From: FEB-10 sp963710645 | GTDB taxonomy: Bacteria > Acidobacteriota > Thermoanaerobaculia > Thermoanaerobaculales > Sulfomarinibacteraceae | DNA length: 64,000 nucleotides | Reading direction: 5' to 3' | NCBI GenBank assembly: GCA_963710645.1 | Contig: CAVQBD010000007.1 | Coordinates: 182,492 to 246,491, forward strand | Shown: positions 9,009-18,715 of the stretch, in pieces | Numbering within the stretch: position 1 is the stretch's first letter | Layout of the letters: each line of letters begins with the position of its first letter | Program-made: the position numbers and the translations under genes | The notes under the pieces: generated by a model | The model's input: only the letters and a program-made list of their open reading frames with translations | Database searches by the model: none | What the model was told of the DNA's origin: nothing

Positions 9009-10208
9009 GTGAAGGAACACAAGGCCAAGGTCGGCATCGTCTTCCTGATCGTGTTCATCGATCTGGTGGGCTTCGGAATCGTGATTCCGTTCCTGCCGCT
9101 TTATGGGGAGGACTTCGGTCCGTCACCGGTGGTCTTCGGGCTGCTGATGGCGTCGTTCTCCATCATGCAGTTCCTGGCAGCGCCGGTTCTGGGACGGCTG
9201 TCGGACCGCTACGGCCGGCGACCGGTGTTGCTGATTTCGTTGGCCGGTTCGGTGGTGGGGTACTTGCTGTTCGCATTCGCGGGTTCGCTCGCGATGTTGT
9301 TCGCATCAAGGATCATCGACGGCATCTCGGGTGGAAATATCTCCACTGCGCAGGCAGTCATAGCCGATATCACCGACGAGAAGGACCGGGCGCGGGGCAT
9401 GGGTCTGATCGGCGCCGCCTTCGGGCTCGGATTTATCTGTGGCCCGGGTCTGGCTGCCCTGTTGGTGGGCGTTGCCCGGTGGTTGCCCGGTGTGGCCGCA
9501 GCGACGACCTCGGCAATCGCGTTCGTGCTCGTCTTCGTGCTGTTGCCTGAAACCAACATAAACCGCTCCTCGGACAGGTCCCGCCCCCACCCCTTGAGCC
9601 CTCGCAACATCATTCGCGCTGTCGGCTATCCACTTGTGGGGGCCTGCCTGGTGATGATCTTCCTGGTGATTTTCGCCTTCTCCAACTTCGAGACGACCTT
9701 CGCCCAGCTGGTGCGGCTGAAATTCGGGGTGGACATGTCCACCATCGGATGGCTCTTCGTCTACGCCGGTTTGTTGGGGGCGATCGTGCAGGGGGGATTG
9801 ATCGGTCGTTTGGTCCAGCGTTTCGGGGAGGCGAAGGTGATCGCAGGGGGTGCGCTGATCGCGGCGGTTTCCGGAGCCATTCTGCCGTTTGCCGACTCCC
9901 TCGGACGGCTGATGGTCATTCTGGCCGTTCTGGCGGTGGGTCACGGCCTGACTGCGCCCTCTGTGTCATCAATGATCTCCAAGATGGTTCCGTCGGGGGA
10001 GGTGGGCGGTGTCATGGGGGTCTACCAAGGGGTGTCGAGCCTGGCCCGCATTGTGGGGCCGTTCTGGGCTGAGTGGGTGTATGGGGTCTTTGGCCACGCC
10101 GTGCCGTACCTGAGCGCTGCCGCCGCCTACGGACTCACCATTTTTGTTGCAGTGGCAGCGGTGGTGAAGCTGGCTTCCCGGCGACAGGACGATCCAGCGT
10201 CGTCGTAG
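9009..10208 (+). CDS. MFS transporter, TetA/TCR-like exporter
   Basis: About 399 residues with twelve predicted membrane segments. DLVGFGIVIPFLPLY in TM1 and the loop 2-3 motif GRLSDRYGRRPVLL are typical of the tetracycline-resistance-like DHA1 group of drug/proton antiporters. GTG 9009 is chosen because GAGGAG at 8995-9000 is properly spaced; the in-frame ATG at 8985 has no ribosome site. The substrate cannot be deduced. It stands alone between a repeat block and a TPR gene. Confidence 0.87.
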   Translation: MKEHKAKVGIVFLIVFIDLVGFGIVIPFLPLYGEDFGPSPVVFGLLMASFSIMQFLAAPVLGRLSDRYGRRPVLLISLAGSVVGYLLFAFAGSLAMLFASRIIDGISGGNISTAQAVIADITDEKDRARGMGLIGAAFGLGFICGPGLAALLVGVARWLPGVAAATTSAIAFVLVFVLLPETNINRSSDRSRPHPLSPRNIIRAVGYPLVGACLVMIFLVIFAFSNFETTFAQLVRLKFGVDMSTIGWLFVYAGLLGAIVQGGLIGRLVQRFGEAKVIAGGALIAAVSGAILPFADSLGRLMVILAVLAVGHGLTAPSVSSMISKMVPSGEVGGVMGVYQGVSSLARIVGPFWAEWVYGVFGHAVPYLSAAAAYGLTIFVAVAAVVKLASRRQDDPASS

Positions 10209-10289
10209 CACTCGCCTCGGTATGAGGCTTCTATGTTGGACGAAGACCGGGTATCATCTGCGGGTCGCGCACCCGGTGCGCAAGGAGGA

Positions 10290-10907
10290 ATGAGCGTGTA
10301 CAAAAACCCCTGGTTCGCGTTGGTGATTGGATCCATGGTCGGTCTGGTGCTTGGCTACATTTTGGCCGAGCGGCAGCCGATTCCGCCGGCCAAGGCCATG
10401 GCGGCACCGCAGGCTGCTCAGCAGGGGCTGCCCGACGGACACCCTCCCATCGAAGCCACCGGTCCCGGCGGCGGCGGTGCAGAGGCCGCCAAATTGGCGC
10501 AGCAAGCCGCCGAGCTCGAGGGGGCGCTGGCCCAGTCGCCGGACGATCCACGGCTGATGATCGCCCTCGGCAACCTCTATTTCGATGCGGGCAGATGGAC
10601 CGAGTCCAGGCTGTGGTACGAACGGGGCATCGAAGCCGGCGGCGGCGACGCCAACGTTTTGACCGACCTGGCCGTGGTCTACCGCAACCTCAAGCAGCCG
10701 GAGCGGAGCCTCGATTTTCTTGGTCAGGCCCTCCAGATGTCGCCGACACACTGGCAGGCGATCTATAACCAGGTTGTGGTTCTCCATTTCGACCTCCACC
10801 GCCACGATGACGCCGCCGCCGCCCTGCAGCGTCTTAAACAGGTTGCCGCCACCAACCCTGACGTGCCAGATCTGTCAGCCCTCGAAACCGAGGTGATGGG
10901 TTCCTGA
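10290..10907 (+). CDS. membrane-anchored TPR protein
   Basis: 205 residues, start at ATG 10290 directly after AAGGAGGA. One N-terminal membrane helix (residues 8-24), a Pro/Ala-rich linker, then at least two to three TPR units (ALGNLYFDAGRWTESRLWYERGI; DLAVVYRNLKQPERSLDFLGQAL; a third starting at HWQAIYNQ). The organisation resembles the TPR half of CcmH/NrfG-type cytochrome assembly factors, but no Ccm gene is next to it. Function is therefore only scaffold-like. Confidence 0.78.
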   Translation: MSVYKNPWFALVIGSMVGLVLGYILAERQPIPPAKAMAAPQAAQQGLPDGHPPIEATGPGGGGAEAAKLAQQAAELEGALAQSPDDPRLMIALGNLYFDAGRWTESRLWYERGIEAGGGDANVLTDLAVVYRNLKQPERSLDFLGQALQMSPTHWQAIYNQVVVLHFDLHRHDDAAAALQRLKQVAATNPDVPDLSALETEVMGS

Positions 10908-11055
10908 CTTCACAGCCGGAAGATGATCCGCGGTGACAGGAATTTCAGAGGCGGGTGGCGGCTTCGAAGGTGTTGGGTGAGTCACTGGTCCTGAGACACC
11001 CGTTTCAAATTCACATTGCTGCGATACACTTCGGTCTCCGAAGGGAGCTGAGGGC

Positions 11056-12327
11056 ATGACCATGACCGAAGATCTCGCACGCTCCGTAACGGTGCTGATT
11101 CTGGGCGGGGGTCGCGGCACCAGGTTGTTTCCGCTGACTCAGCGGCGAAGCAAACCGGCCGTGCCGGTGGCCGGCAAATACCGACTGATCGACATCCCGA
11201 TCTCCAATGCCATCAACTCGCAGATGGAGCGGATGTACGTTCTCACGCAGTTCAACTCGGTGTCGCTGCACCGCCATATCGGCCGCGCCTATCGATTCGA
11301 CGCCTTTTCTCGAGGTTACGTGCAGATTCTGGCGGCCCAGCAGACCCCCGATGCGCAGACCTGGTTTCAGGGCACCGCCGACGCGGTCCGCCAGAATATC
11401 CGAGTCTTCAGCGAGCTCCACAGTGAGTACGTGTTGATTCTGGCCGGAGACCACATGTATCGGATGGACTACCGGCAGCTGCTTCAGGACCACGTAGACC
11501 ACGGTGCCGACATCACGGTTGGTGTGATGCCCTGTTCTGCCGAGGAGATCGGAGGCTTCGGGGCGGCGCGGGTCGATGACGACGGCCGGATCGTGGAATT
11601 TCGGGAGAAGCCGTCGAGCGAGGAGGCCCGTGCGGGAATGGAGGTCGTTCCTTCGTTGCTCGATGCCAAGGGGGTGCGGTCCGATCTGCCGTATCTCGCC
11701 TCCATGGGCATTTACATGTTCAACAAGAAAGCCCTGCTCGAGTGCCTGGACAGCGACCTCGTCGACTTCGGGCGAGACATCATTCCGTCTGAGGTCGGCC
11801 GTCGAAGGGTGCAGGGGCATTTCTTCAAAGGCTATTGGCGCGACATCGGAACCATCCGCGCCTTCTTCGACGCGCACATGGATCTGGTGAAACACGATCC
11901 GCCGTTCACCTTTCACGATCGCGCCTGGCCCATCTACACCAGACCACGTTATCTGCCTGGAGCACGGTTGTCGGACTGCTGCTTTAACAGGGTGTTGCTG
12001 GCTGACGGTTGCCGCGTCGTGAGATCTCAGGTCGAGGATTCGGTGATCGGCCTGCGGTCTCAGATCCAGGACTCTAAGATCAGCCGGACATTGATTCTTG
12101 GTGTGGACACCTACTATCCGGACGCGCCCGGTGCCCCACCGGTGGGCATCGGCGAGGGCTGCGAGATCTCCAACGCGATCATCGACAAGAACGCCCGCAT
12201 CGGCAAGGGAGTCAAGATCGCGAATCTGCAGGGAATCCAAGAGGAGGATGGAGACGACTGGTACATCCGCGACGGCATCGTTGTGGTTCCCAAAAACGCC
12301 GTGGTGCCGGACGGGACCGTCATCTGA
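11056..12327 (+). CDS. glgC: glucose-1-phosphate adenylyltransferase
   Basis: 423 residues, full length. Makes ADP-glucose from ATP and glucose-1-phosphate, the committed step of bacterial glycogen synthesis. The N-terminal nucleotidyltransferase signature GGGRGTRLFPLT with SKPAVPVAGKYRLIDIPISN, the substrate motif FQGTADAVRQN and the catalytic LAGDHMYRMDY are all present. The C-terminal half is a left-handed beta-helix. GGGAGCTGAGGG precedes the ATG. No other glycogen gene is adjacent. Confidence 0.95.
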   Translation: MTMTEDLARSVTVLILGGGRGTRLFPLTQRRSKPAVPVAGKYRLIDIPISNAINSQMERMYVLTQFNSVSLHRHIGRAYRFDAFSRGYVQILAAQQTPDAQTWFQGTADAVRQNIRVFSELHSEYVLILAGDHMYRMDYRQLLQDHVDHGADITVGVMPCSAEEIGGFGAARVDDDGRIVEFREKPSSEEARAGMEVVPSLLDAKGVRSDLPYLASMGIYMFNKKALLECLDSDLVDFGRDIIPSEVGRRRVQGHFFKGYWRDIGTIRAFFDAHMDLVKHDPPFTFHDRAWPIYTRPRYLPGARLSDCCFNRVLLADGCRVVRSQVEDSVIGLRSQIQDSKISRTLILGVDTYYPDAPGAPPVGIGEGCEISNAIIDKNARIGKGVKIANLQGIQEEDGDDWYIRDGIVVVPKNAVVPDGTVI

Positions 12328-12385
12328 GGCGGGTGCGCTTTTCAGCCTCAGAGGACAAAGCGGTAGCCCTGACACAGGAGTTCTG

Positions 12386-12448
12386 ATGGCCATTCGGTGT
12401 GATGGGTGCCGTTGCTCTTCCCAGTCGAAATGTTTGGGAATTGCTTAA
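12386..12448 (+). CDS. candidate 20-residue Cys-rich leader peptide
   Basis: Short ORF with AGGAG five bases before its ATG. The peptide has four Cys in the pattern C-x2-C-x-C-x5-C, and no other obvious feature. It lies 117 bases upstream of a Cus/Czc-type metal efflux operon and before the promoter proposed at 12478. It could be a metal-sensing leader, a tiny metal-binding peptide or chance. The ORF is too short for codon statistics to decide. Confidence 0.3.
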   Translation: MAIRCDGCRCSSQSKCLGIA

Positions 12449-12477
12449 TTTCTCAACTGTTTACGTCAAGTCTCTTG

Positions 12478-12506
12478 TTGTGGTTCCCTGACCGTCACTT
12501 CATAAT
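12478..12506 (+). promoter_or_regulatory. putative sigma-70 promoter of the efflux operon
   Basis: TTGTGG (12478-12483), 17-base spacer, CATAAT (12501-12506), 60 bases upstream of the TolC-family start. The local sequence (12430-12510) is AT-richer than its surroundings. Confidence 0.45.
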
Positions 12507-12565
12507 GGCGGGAGTATTCCGCGCGGCCCGGTCGGCGAGCGTCGGCGGCGGGCTTGGAGGTTGGT

Positions 12566-13930
12566 TTGAAGAAATTTTGGCCGCTGATCGTTGCTGTGGG
12601 GTTCGGTGTGATGTTCGCCCCGACAGCCGCCACTCCCGCCGATCTCCCGCCACCTGACCCCCTGTCCACTGGAGCATCGTCGGACCCGGTCTCAAGCGTC
12701 CAGGCCCCGCCCGGCGCGTCCGCTCGAGACCGGCTCTTGGCAACCGCCAGAGCCGCGATGGAGAATTGGAACGAGGGACAGGCTCAGCTGCACGATGCCG
12801 CTGCCAAGGAGGCCTCAGCACGGGCGGAGGGCGCACCGGACAGCCCCTCGATCAACCTCTACACCCAAGGCTGGGGCTCCTCCTTTGACCGCGCACTGAA
12901 CGCCCAGGACACGTTCCAGGTGCTCTTTCCATTCAACCTCCCGGGCCAGACGAACTCCGTCAAAGGCTATAAGGAGGCTTCGACCGAAAACCTCGACGCA
13001 GATCGTCACGCACACATGATCCATGCTTCCCGTGAGGCGGGGCAGCGCTGGATCGAGCGCGCCGCAGCGGCGGAACGGGTCGAGGTGAGGCGAGATCGGG
13101 TCGCCCGGATCGATGAGGCTCTGGCCCTCCACGAGGCTCGATTTCAGCTCGGGGAGGTGGCCGGCACCGAGGTGATGCAGCTCGACCTCGAGCACGTACG
13201 GGAGACGTCGCGGCTGGCCGCCGATAAGGCTGCGAATGAGTCCGCCCGCGAGATGCTCGTCGAACTCTGCGGCAGTGAGTGCGGAATGCCGGTGATCGGC
13301 GACCTGGAAGCACTGGTGGGTGAGACCGAGACACCCGAGAAGGACGAACTGACCTCGGTTCGGCTGGAGTCGGGTGGGTTGCTCCGGCAGGCACGGGCGG
13401 CGGCCGCCTTCACCGTGGCGCGCTCGGAGCTGGTCAGTCGAACTGCCTTTGGCCGGCCGTCGGTGGGAATGGAGTGGGAGAGTATTCCGAGCCTTTTTGG
13501 CGTCCCGGCCTACGATGCGTGGGGGGCGACCGTAACGGTGCCGCTGCACCTGGGCCGGGCCGGCAAGCAGACCAGGGCGGCGGCGCGGGAGCGCGCCCTG
13601 GCCAGCGAGGAGCGCATCGAGGGCACCCGCCAGGAGCTTATGCGGCGGGCCAGCACGGCGTTCGCCAACGCGGAGGCCGCGTCCCGCAGACTGTCCACGC
13701 TGGGTACGGTGCTCACCGATCTTCCGTCTATCGAGTATTCCCTGTCCCAGCAGTTCCGGCTTGGCGCGATTTCATATCTCGCGTACCTGGACGGACTCGC
13801 GCGGCTCGATGAGGTCCGGTTGGACACAGTGGATGCACGCCGAGAGCTCTTACTCGCCCGTTTAGAGCTCGGTTCGATTTTGGCCGACCCGTCCGTATTC
13901 CCGTTGCCCACAGCAGATGAGGAGCCGTAA
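12566..13930 (+). CDS. TolC-family outer membrane efflux protein (CusC/CzcC-like)
   Basis: About 454 residues. TTG 12566 is preferred because GGAGGT at 12556-12561 precedes it and it begins a clean signal peptide (MKKFWPLIVAVGF, ending near PTAATPA). Long helical repeats typical of the OEP fold follow (ARDRLLATARAAMENWNEGQ, LALHEARFQLGEVAGTEVMQLDLE, LSQQFRLGAISYLAYLDGLARLDEVRLD). It forms the outer-membrane channel of the tripartite system and overlaps the adaptor gene by one base. Confidence 0.83.
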   Translation: MKKFWPLIVAVGFGVMFAPTAATPADLPPPDPLSTGASSDPVSSVQAPPGASARDRLLATARAAMENWNEGQAQLHDAAAKEASARAEGAPDSPSINLYTQGWGSSFDRALNAQDTFQVLFPFNLPGQTNSVKGYKEASTENLDADRHAHMIHASREAGQRWIERAAAAERVEVRRDRVARIDEALALHEARFQLGEVAGTEVMQLDLEHVRETSRLAADKAANESAREMLVELCGSECGMPVIGDLEALVGETETPEKDELTSVRLESGGLLRQARAAAAFTVARSELVSRTAFGRPSVGMEWESIPSLFGVPAYDAWGATVTVPLHLGRAGKQTRAAARERALASEERIEGTRQELMRRASTAFANAEAASRRLSTLGTVLTDLPSIEYSLSQQFRLGAISYLAYLDGLARLDEVRLDTVDARRELLLARLELGSILADPSVFPLPTADEEP

Positions 13931-15039
13931 TGAAGACCTGGGTGATCATGGCGTTTTTGGCAATGTCGTCGGCTGCGACGGCGAGCGAACGAGTCGAATT
14001 GAACTCCGACCAACTTACGCGGGCCGGCGTCGTGACCCGCCCGGTGCTCGAACGCAGCTTTGGCGATCAGCAGCGGGTGGTCGGTCAGGTTGTTCGTACA
14101 CCGGGATCGACGGTCAATCTGAAGACCATGGTGGCGGGCAGAGTGGAACGACTGGAGGTGGCTCCTGGCGACCACGTACGAATGGGTCAGCTGGTGGCCG
14201 CGCTTCACAGCCACGAGATATTGGCCATGCAGGGAGAGCTGCTCCGCGCGGCGCAACGATCAAAGCTCGCCGAGACCCGGCTCGAGGCCGGTCGTGAGCT
14301 GTTCTCGGTGGACGGCATCAGCCGGATCGACCTCGAAGTTCGGGAACAGGAGGCCTTCACGGCGCATCTGGAGTTCGACACCACCTATCACGAGCTGGTG
14401 GACCACGGTCTGCCGGAGTCGGAGCTCGATGCGATGCTCGAATCACGAAAGCCCGACGCCCACCTTTTCATTGTTTCGCCCACGGACGGCGTCGTGCTCG
14501 AGCTTGGGGTCCAGATCGAGGAGTGGATCCAGGAGTACGCGTCGGTGGTGACCATCGGCGACCCGGAGCGTGTCGAGCTCGAGCTCCAGATCGCCCCGGC
14601 CCTGGCGGAGAAAGTCTCGGTGGGGGATGTGGTGGACTTCGTACCGGTCGGCCGACCCGAGGACTCCGGCCGAGCGACGGTGATCACACGGGTTCCCCAG
14701 GTGGATCCGGACACCAGAACCGTCCGGATCAGGGCCAGCATCGTCGAGAAGGGCGGCGGTCTGTTCCCCGGCGCTTTCGTTGAGGGAGTGTTGACCCAGG
14801 GCACGGCGCGGCTGGCCCCCTCGGTTCCCGAGTCGGCGGTGATAGGCGTCGGCGGTGTGGACGTGGTTTTTGTCGCCGTGGGCTCGGGGGTTTTTGAAAG
14901 GCGGGATGTGGAACTCGGGCTTACCAACGGCAGCCGCTACGAGGTCGTCTCCGGTGTCGGTGTTGGTGAAGAGGTCGCGGTCAAAGGAGTGTTCTTCCTC
15001 AAGTCGGCGCTGATGAAGAGCGCCGGCGAGGACAAGTGA
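13930..15039 (+). CDS. RND efflux periplasmic adaptor subunit (CusB/CzcB-like)
   Basis: 369 residues with a signal peptide. HlyD-type order: barrel-sandwich hybrid (VNLKTMVAGRVERLEVAPGDHVRMGQLVAALHS), alpha-hairpin, second lipoyl half (DGVVLELGVQIEEWIQEYASVVTIGDPERVELELQI), beta-barrel and membrane-proximal domain (PESAVIGVGGVDVVFV). It lacks the N-terminal Met-rich copper-binding region of E. coli CusB, so the metal is uncertain. Its ATG overlaps the upstream stop and its stop overlaps the pump start, so the three genes are tightly coupled. Confidence 0.85.
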   Translation: MKTWVIMAFLAMSSAATASERVELNSDQLTRAGVVTRPVLERSFGDQQRVVGQVVRTPGSTVNLKTMVAGRVERLEVAPGDHVRMGQLVAALHSHEILAMQGELLRAAQRSKLAETRLEAGRELFSVDGISRIDLEVREQEAFTAHLEFDTTYHELVDHGLPESELDAMLESRKPDAHLFIVSPTDGVVLELGVQIEEWIQEYASVVTIGDPERVELELQIAPALAEKVSVGDVVDFVPVGRPEDSGRATVITRVPQVDPDTRTVRIRASIVEKGGGLFPGAFVEGVLTQGTARLAPSVPESAVIGVGGVDVVFVAVGSGVFERRDVELGLTNGSRYEVVSGVGVGEEVAVKGVFFLKSALMKSAGEDK

Positions 15040-18000
15040 TGAGGCGGCTGGTCGAGGCCTCGCTGGCCCACCGGTTGGTGGTGATCCTACTCGCCGTGCT
15101 CCTCATGGGAGCGGGATGGGTCGCGTTCAAAGGACTCCCCATCGATGCGTTTCCCGATGTGACCAATGTCCAGGTCACCATCATCTCCCAGGCGGCCACG
15201 TTGTCCCCCTGGAGGTGGAGCAGCTTGTCACCTATCCGATCGAACAGGCCTGCGCGGGTCTGCCATTCTCCACCGAGGTTCGGTCGCTGTCCAAATTCGG
15301 CCTCTCCATGGTCACTGTTGTGTTCGCGGACGGGACCGACGTCTATTTCGCTCGCCAACTGGTGATGGAGCGGGTGTTCACGGTTCGCGAAGAGCTCCCG
15401 GGGGGCACCAGCAGCGCCCTCGGTCCCATTTCAACCGGTCTCGGTGAGGTTTATCAATACACCCTCGAGAGCGCGTCCCGCGGTCTGATGGAGCTGAGAA
15501 GTCTCCAGGACTGGGTGTTGCGTCCCATCCTGCGGACCGTACCTGGAGTGGCCGGAGTGGACAGCTTTGGTGGGTACGTGAGGCAGTTTCACGTTGTGGC
15601 CGAGCCGGTGGCCCTGCGCCAGTTCGGGCTGTCGCTGGACGATCTTGCTGAGGCGGTTGCGGCCAACAACGGAGTGGCCGGCGGCGCCTTCGTGGAACGC
15701 GGGGGCGAGCAGTACGTGGTGCGAGGGGACGGTTGGGTACGCGGGGCGGAGGATCTCGAGGAAACCGTGGTCGCCTTCAGGGATGGAATACCGGTGCTCC
15801 TGTCACAGGTCGCGGTGGTGGAGCTGGCACCGGAGATCCGTCAAGGGGCCATCAGCCGGGACGGGAAAGGCGAGACCGTGGCGGGCATCGTGTTGATGCT
15901 TCGCGGCGGATCCGGCCGCGACGTGGTCGCCGGCATCAAACAGCAGATCGAGGTCGCGCGCCAGTCGCTGCCGGAAGACGTGGAGCTCGTGCCCTTTTAT
16001 GACCGGTCCGAGTTGGTGAGCACGGCCCTCGGTACGGTGCAGAAGGCGCTCCTCCAGGGCGCCGTCCTGGTCGCCCTCGTGCTGCTGTTTTTTATGGGCA
16101 ATCTGAGATCAGCCCTGGTGGTTGCGGTCCAGCTGCCCATGGCCGCATTGGCCACCTTCCTCGTGATGCACATCTTCGGAATGTCGTCGAATCTGATGAC
16201 TCTTTCGGGGCTTGCCATCGCCATCGGGATGCTCGGGGACGGCGCCATCGTGTTGGTTGAAAACGCAATTCGATTGCTTGGCACAAGCGAGGGGGAGGAC
16301 CGACGGAAGACGGTGTGTCTGGCAGCCGTGGAAGTGATTCGGCCCATCGTGTTCGGCACGGCCGTCATCATCGTGGTCTTCCTGCCCATCGCCTCGTTGC
16401 AGGGCATGGAGGGCAAGATGTTTGCCCCGTTGGCGTTCACCATCAGCATCGCCCTGGGGTGTTCGTTGCTGCTCACCATGACCGTGATCCCCACCTTGGC
16501 GTCACTCCTGCTCAAGGCGCCGGCGGCTGCCGATGTTACCCGCCGCAGCCTCCACCCGGCCGATCTCGTGCGGCGAGCCTACCGTCCGCAGCTCGGATGG
16601 GCGGTGGACCACTTCTGGGTAGTGATCGGGGTGGCACTGGCCCTCCTGGTGGTGGCCCTTGCCCTGGTGCCGACCCTTGGCACCGAGTTTCTGCCCACGA
16701 TGGACGAGGGTTCCATCGTGGTCCAGCCCTTCCAGATTCCATCGGTGTCGCTTGATCAGTCCCTGGACACGGTTCAGAGGATCGAACAGGCGATCATGGA
16801 GTTGCCCGAGGTGATCCATGTGGTGAGTCGGACCGGGCGGTCGGACATTTCCTCCGACCCGATGGGAGTGGGCGAGAGCGACGTGTATGTGGTTCTGGGG
16901 CCGCGTTCTGAGTGGACGACAGCGTCTTCCAAAGCTGGCCTCGTGGACGCCATCAGGCACCGGATGGAGAGCATCCCTGGAGTGGAGTTCGGATACACCC
17001 AGCCGATCCAGATGCGGGTGGACGAGCTGCTTTCCGGCGTCAAGAGCCAGATCGCCATCAAGATTTTCGGCGAAGATCTCCACGAACTGGCGCGGCTCGG
17101 AGACGAGACCGCGGCGGTTCTCGATACCATCGAAGGGACCACCGATGTCAAGGTGGAGGCCGTGGAAGGCCTCGGCTATCTGCAGATCACCATGCACCGG
17201 CGGCGCCTCGCCAGGATGGGCGTGAGTGTTGCCCAGGTGCGGTCGGTGATCGAAACCGCCATTGGCGGAAGAGTGGTCACCACCGTTCCCGAAGGTGACC
17301 GCCGAACCGATGTGGTCGTGCGGCTGCCGAAGGCTTATACCGCCAACGTGGACAACCTCCGCGATCTGCCGTTGGCCACGCCGGCCGGCAATCGGGTCCT
17401 GCTCCGCGAGGTGGCTGACATCGACCTGGTGGAAGGCCCCGCTCAGATCTCCCGTGAGGACGGTAAGCGCCGAGTGGTGGTTGAACTCAATGTGGTTGGC
17501 CGTGATATCGGTGGCCTCGTGGCCGAGGCCCAGGAGCGGATTGCCGCCGAAGTGGACCTTCCGACCGGATATTTCGTGACCTGGGGTGGCCAATTCGAGC
17601 AGCAGCAGCGGGCCATGGCGAGACTCAAACTGATGGTCCCGGTGGCCCTCGTGTTCATTTTCATTCTGCTCTACCTCAACTTCCGCGAGACGCGCCCGGT
17701 CTTCTTGATCCTCGCCAACATTCCGCTCGCTCTGGTGGGTGGCGTCATCGGACTGAAGTTGTCCGGTTTGTACCTGTCGGTGTCGGCGTCGGTGGGTTTC
17801 ATCGCCCTTTTCGGTATCGCGATCCTCAACGGGCTGGTGATGGTGGAGTTTTTCAGAAACCTCGAGACCACGGGCATGGACCGTCGGCAGGCGGTGCTGG
17901 AAGGGGCGGAATTGCGGCTCCGGCCCGTGTTGATGACCGCTGCCACCACAGCCCTCGGGCTGCTGCCAATGATCTGGGCCAGTGGGGTCGGCTCGGAGGT

Positions 18001-18133
18001 CCAGCGTCCGTTGGCCGTCGTTGTGGTCTCCGGTGTGGTGACCTCAACCATGCTGACCCTCATGGTGCTGCCGGCGTTGTACCTCCGGTTTGCGGGGACT
18101 CCGGACGCGGACGATGCACCGCCGCTCGGTTGA
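15039..18133 (+). CDS. heavy-metal efflux RND pump (CusA/CzcA family), one frameshift near the N-terminus
   Basis: About 1031 residues after one correction. The first TM helix and the family start (ASLAHRLVVILLAVLLMGAGW, PIDAFPDVTNVQVTIIS) lie in one frame. The remainder, from EVEQLVTYPIEQA on, lies in another. The join is at the C homopolymer at 15205-15209, where one missing C restores ATLSPLEVEQLV. TM4 carries the heavy-metal-type motif SGLAIAIGMLGDGAIVLVEN, and GTEFLPTMDEGSI is diagnostic of the HME-RND subfamily. Acts in the inner membrane as the proton-driven pump. Metal (copper/silver versus zinc/cobalt/cadmium) is not settled by sequence alone. Confidence 0.88.
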
Positions 18134-18660
18134 TCCTGGATGCCGGATGCCGGATGCCGGATGCCGGATGCCGGATGCCGGATGCCGGATCCTCCACCCT
18201 CCCGCGTCCGCGTTGAGAGATCAGAGATTAGAATTCAGGGTTCAAGCCCGACCACCCACCTGGATTGCAGATTCTCGCCCGCCCGGATGCGAGATACGAG
18301 AACCCCCGCCCTCCCGGAGCGCGCGAGGGCGCCATGATCGGGCGTGCCACTTTTGACATTGTTAGGGACCTGATTGATGAATTATCTGGGCTTTGGGTCC
18401 GAACAATGTCAAGGGTGGCAACCGCGGGAAGCGCCACGGGGAGATGGGCGCGATGGAATCGGTGAATCGAAGCGAACGCGCCGGTCGGTGCAAGGCGCCG
18501 TCAACCCCGAATCGGAGTAGGGGCGCATCTTATGCGCGCTCCGGTGACGTATCAGCGATGCAGGAAGATCCGGCAATCGGCGGGCGACTGCGCGCGTAAG
18601 ACGCGCGCCTACATGCACCGAACCCGAAACGGGTGGGGACGGGTTGTCGAATTTCGAACG
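18134..18660 (+). repeat. intergenic repeat block: heptamers plus hairpin module copy C
   Basis: No gene seen. GGATGCC x7 (18138-18190) begins right after the pump stop. Degenerate AGAGATC heptamers (18216-18243) follow, then module copy C (about 18311-18500). Its stem 18349-18370 pairs with 18396-18417, including wobble pairs. The arm sequence differs from copies A, B and E, yet the arms still complement each other. It is followed by the conserved AATCGAAGCGAACGCGC. Confidence 0.72.
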
Positions 18661-18664
18661 TTAC

Positions 18665-18692
18665 AAAAAAAAGCCCCGCCGTGAGGCGGGGC
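18665..18692 (-). terminator. Rho-independent terminator of the dmsE-mtrB unit
   Basis: Perfect 8-bp GC stem (18673-18680 with 18685-18692), GTGA loop, followed on the minus strand by eight T. It lies 24 bases beyond the stop of the MtrB-like gene. Confidence 0.92.
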
Positions 18693-18715
18693 CTTGAGTT
18701 CGTTGTCTCCGCGGA

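Noticed and set aside
11011..12393. Minus-strand ORF of 460 codons opposite glgC
   Set aside because: No family features, and glgC is complete on the other strand.
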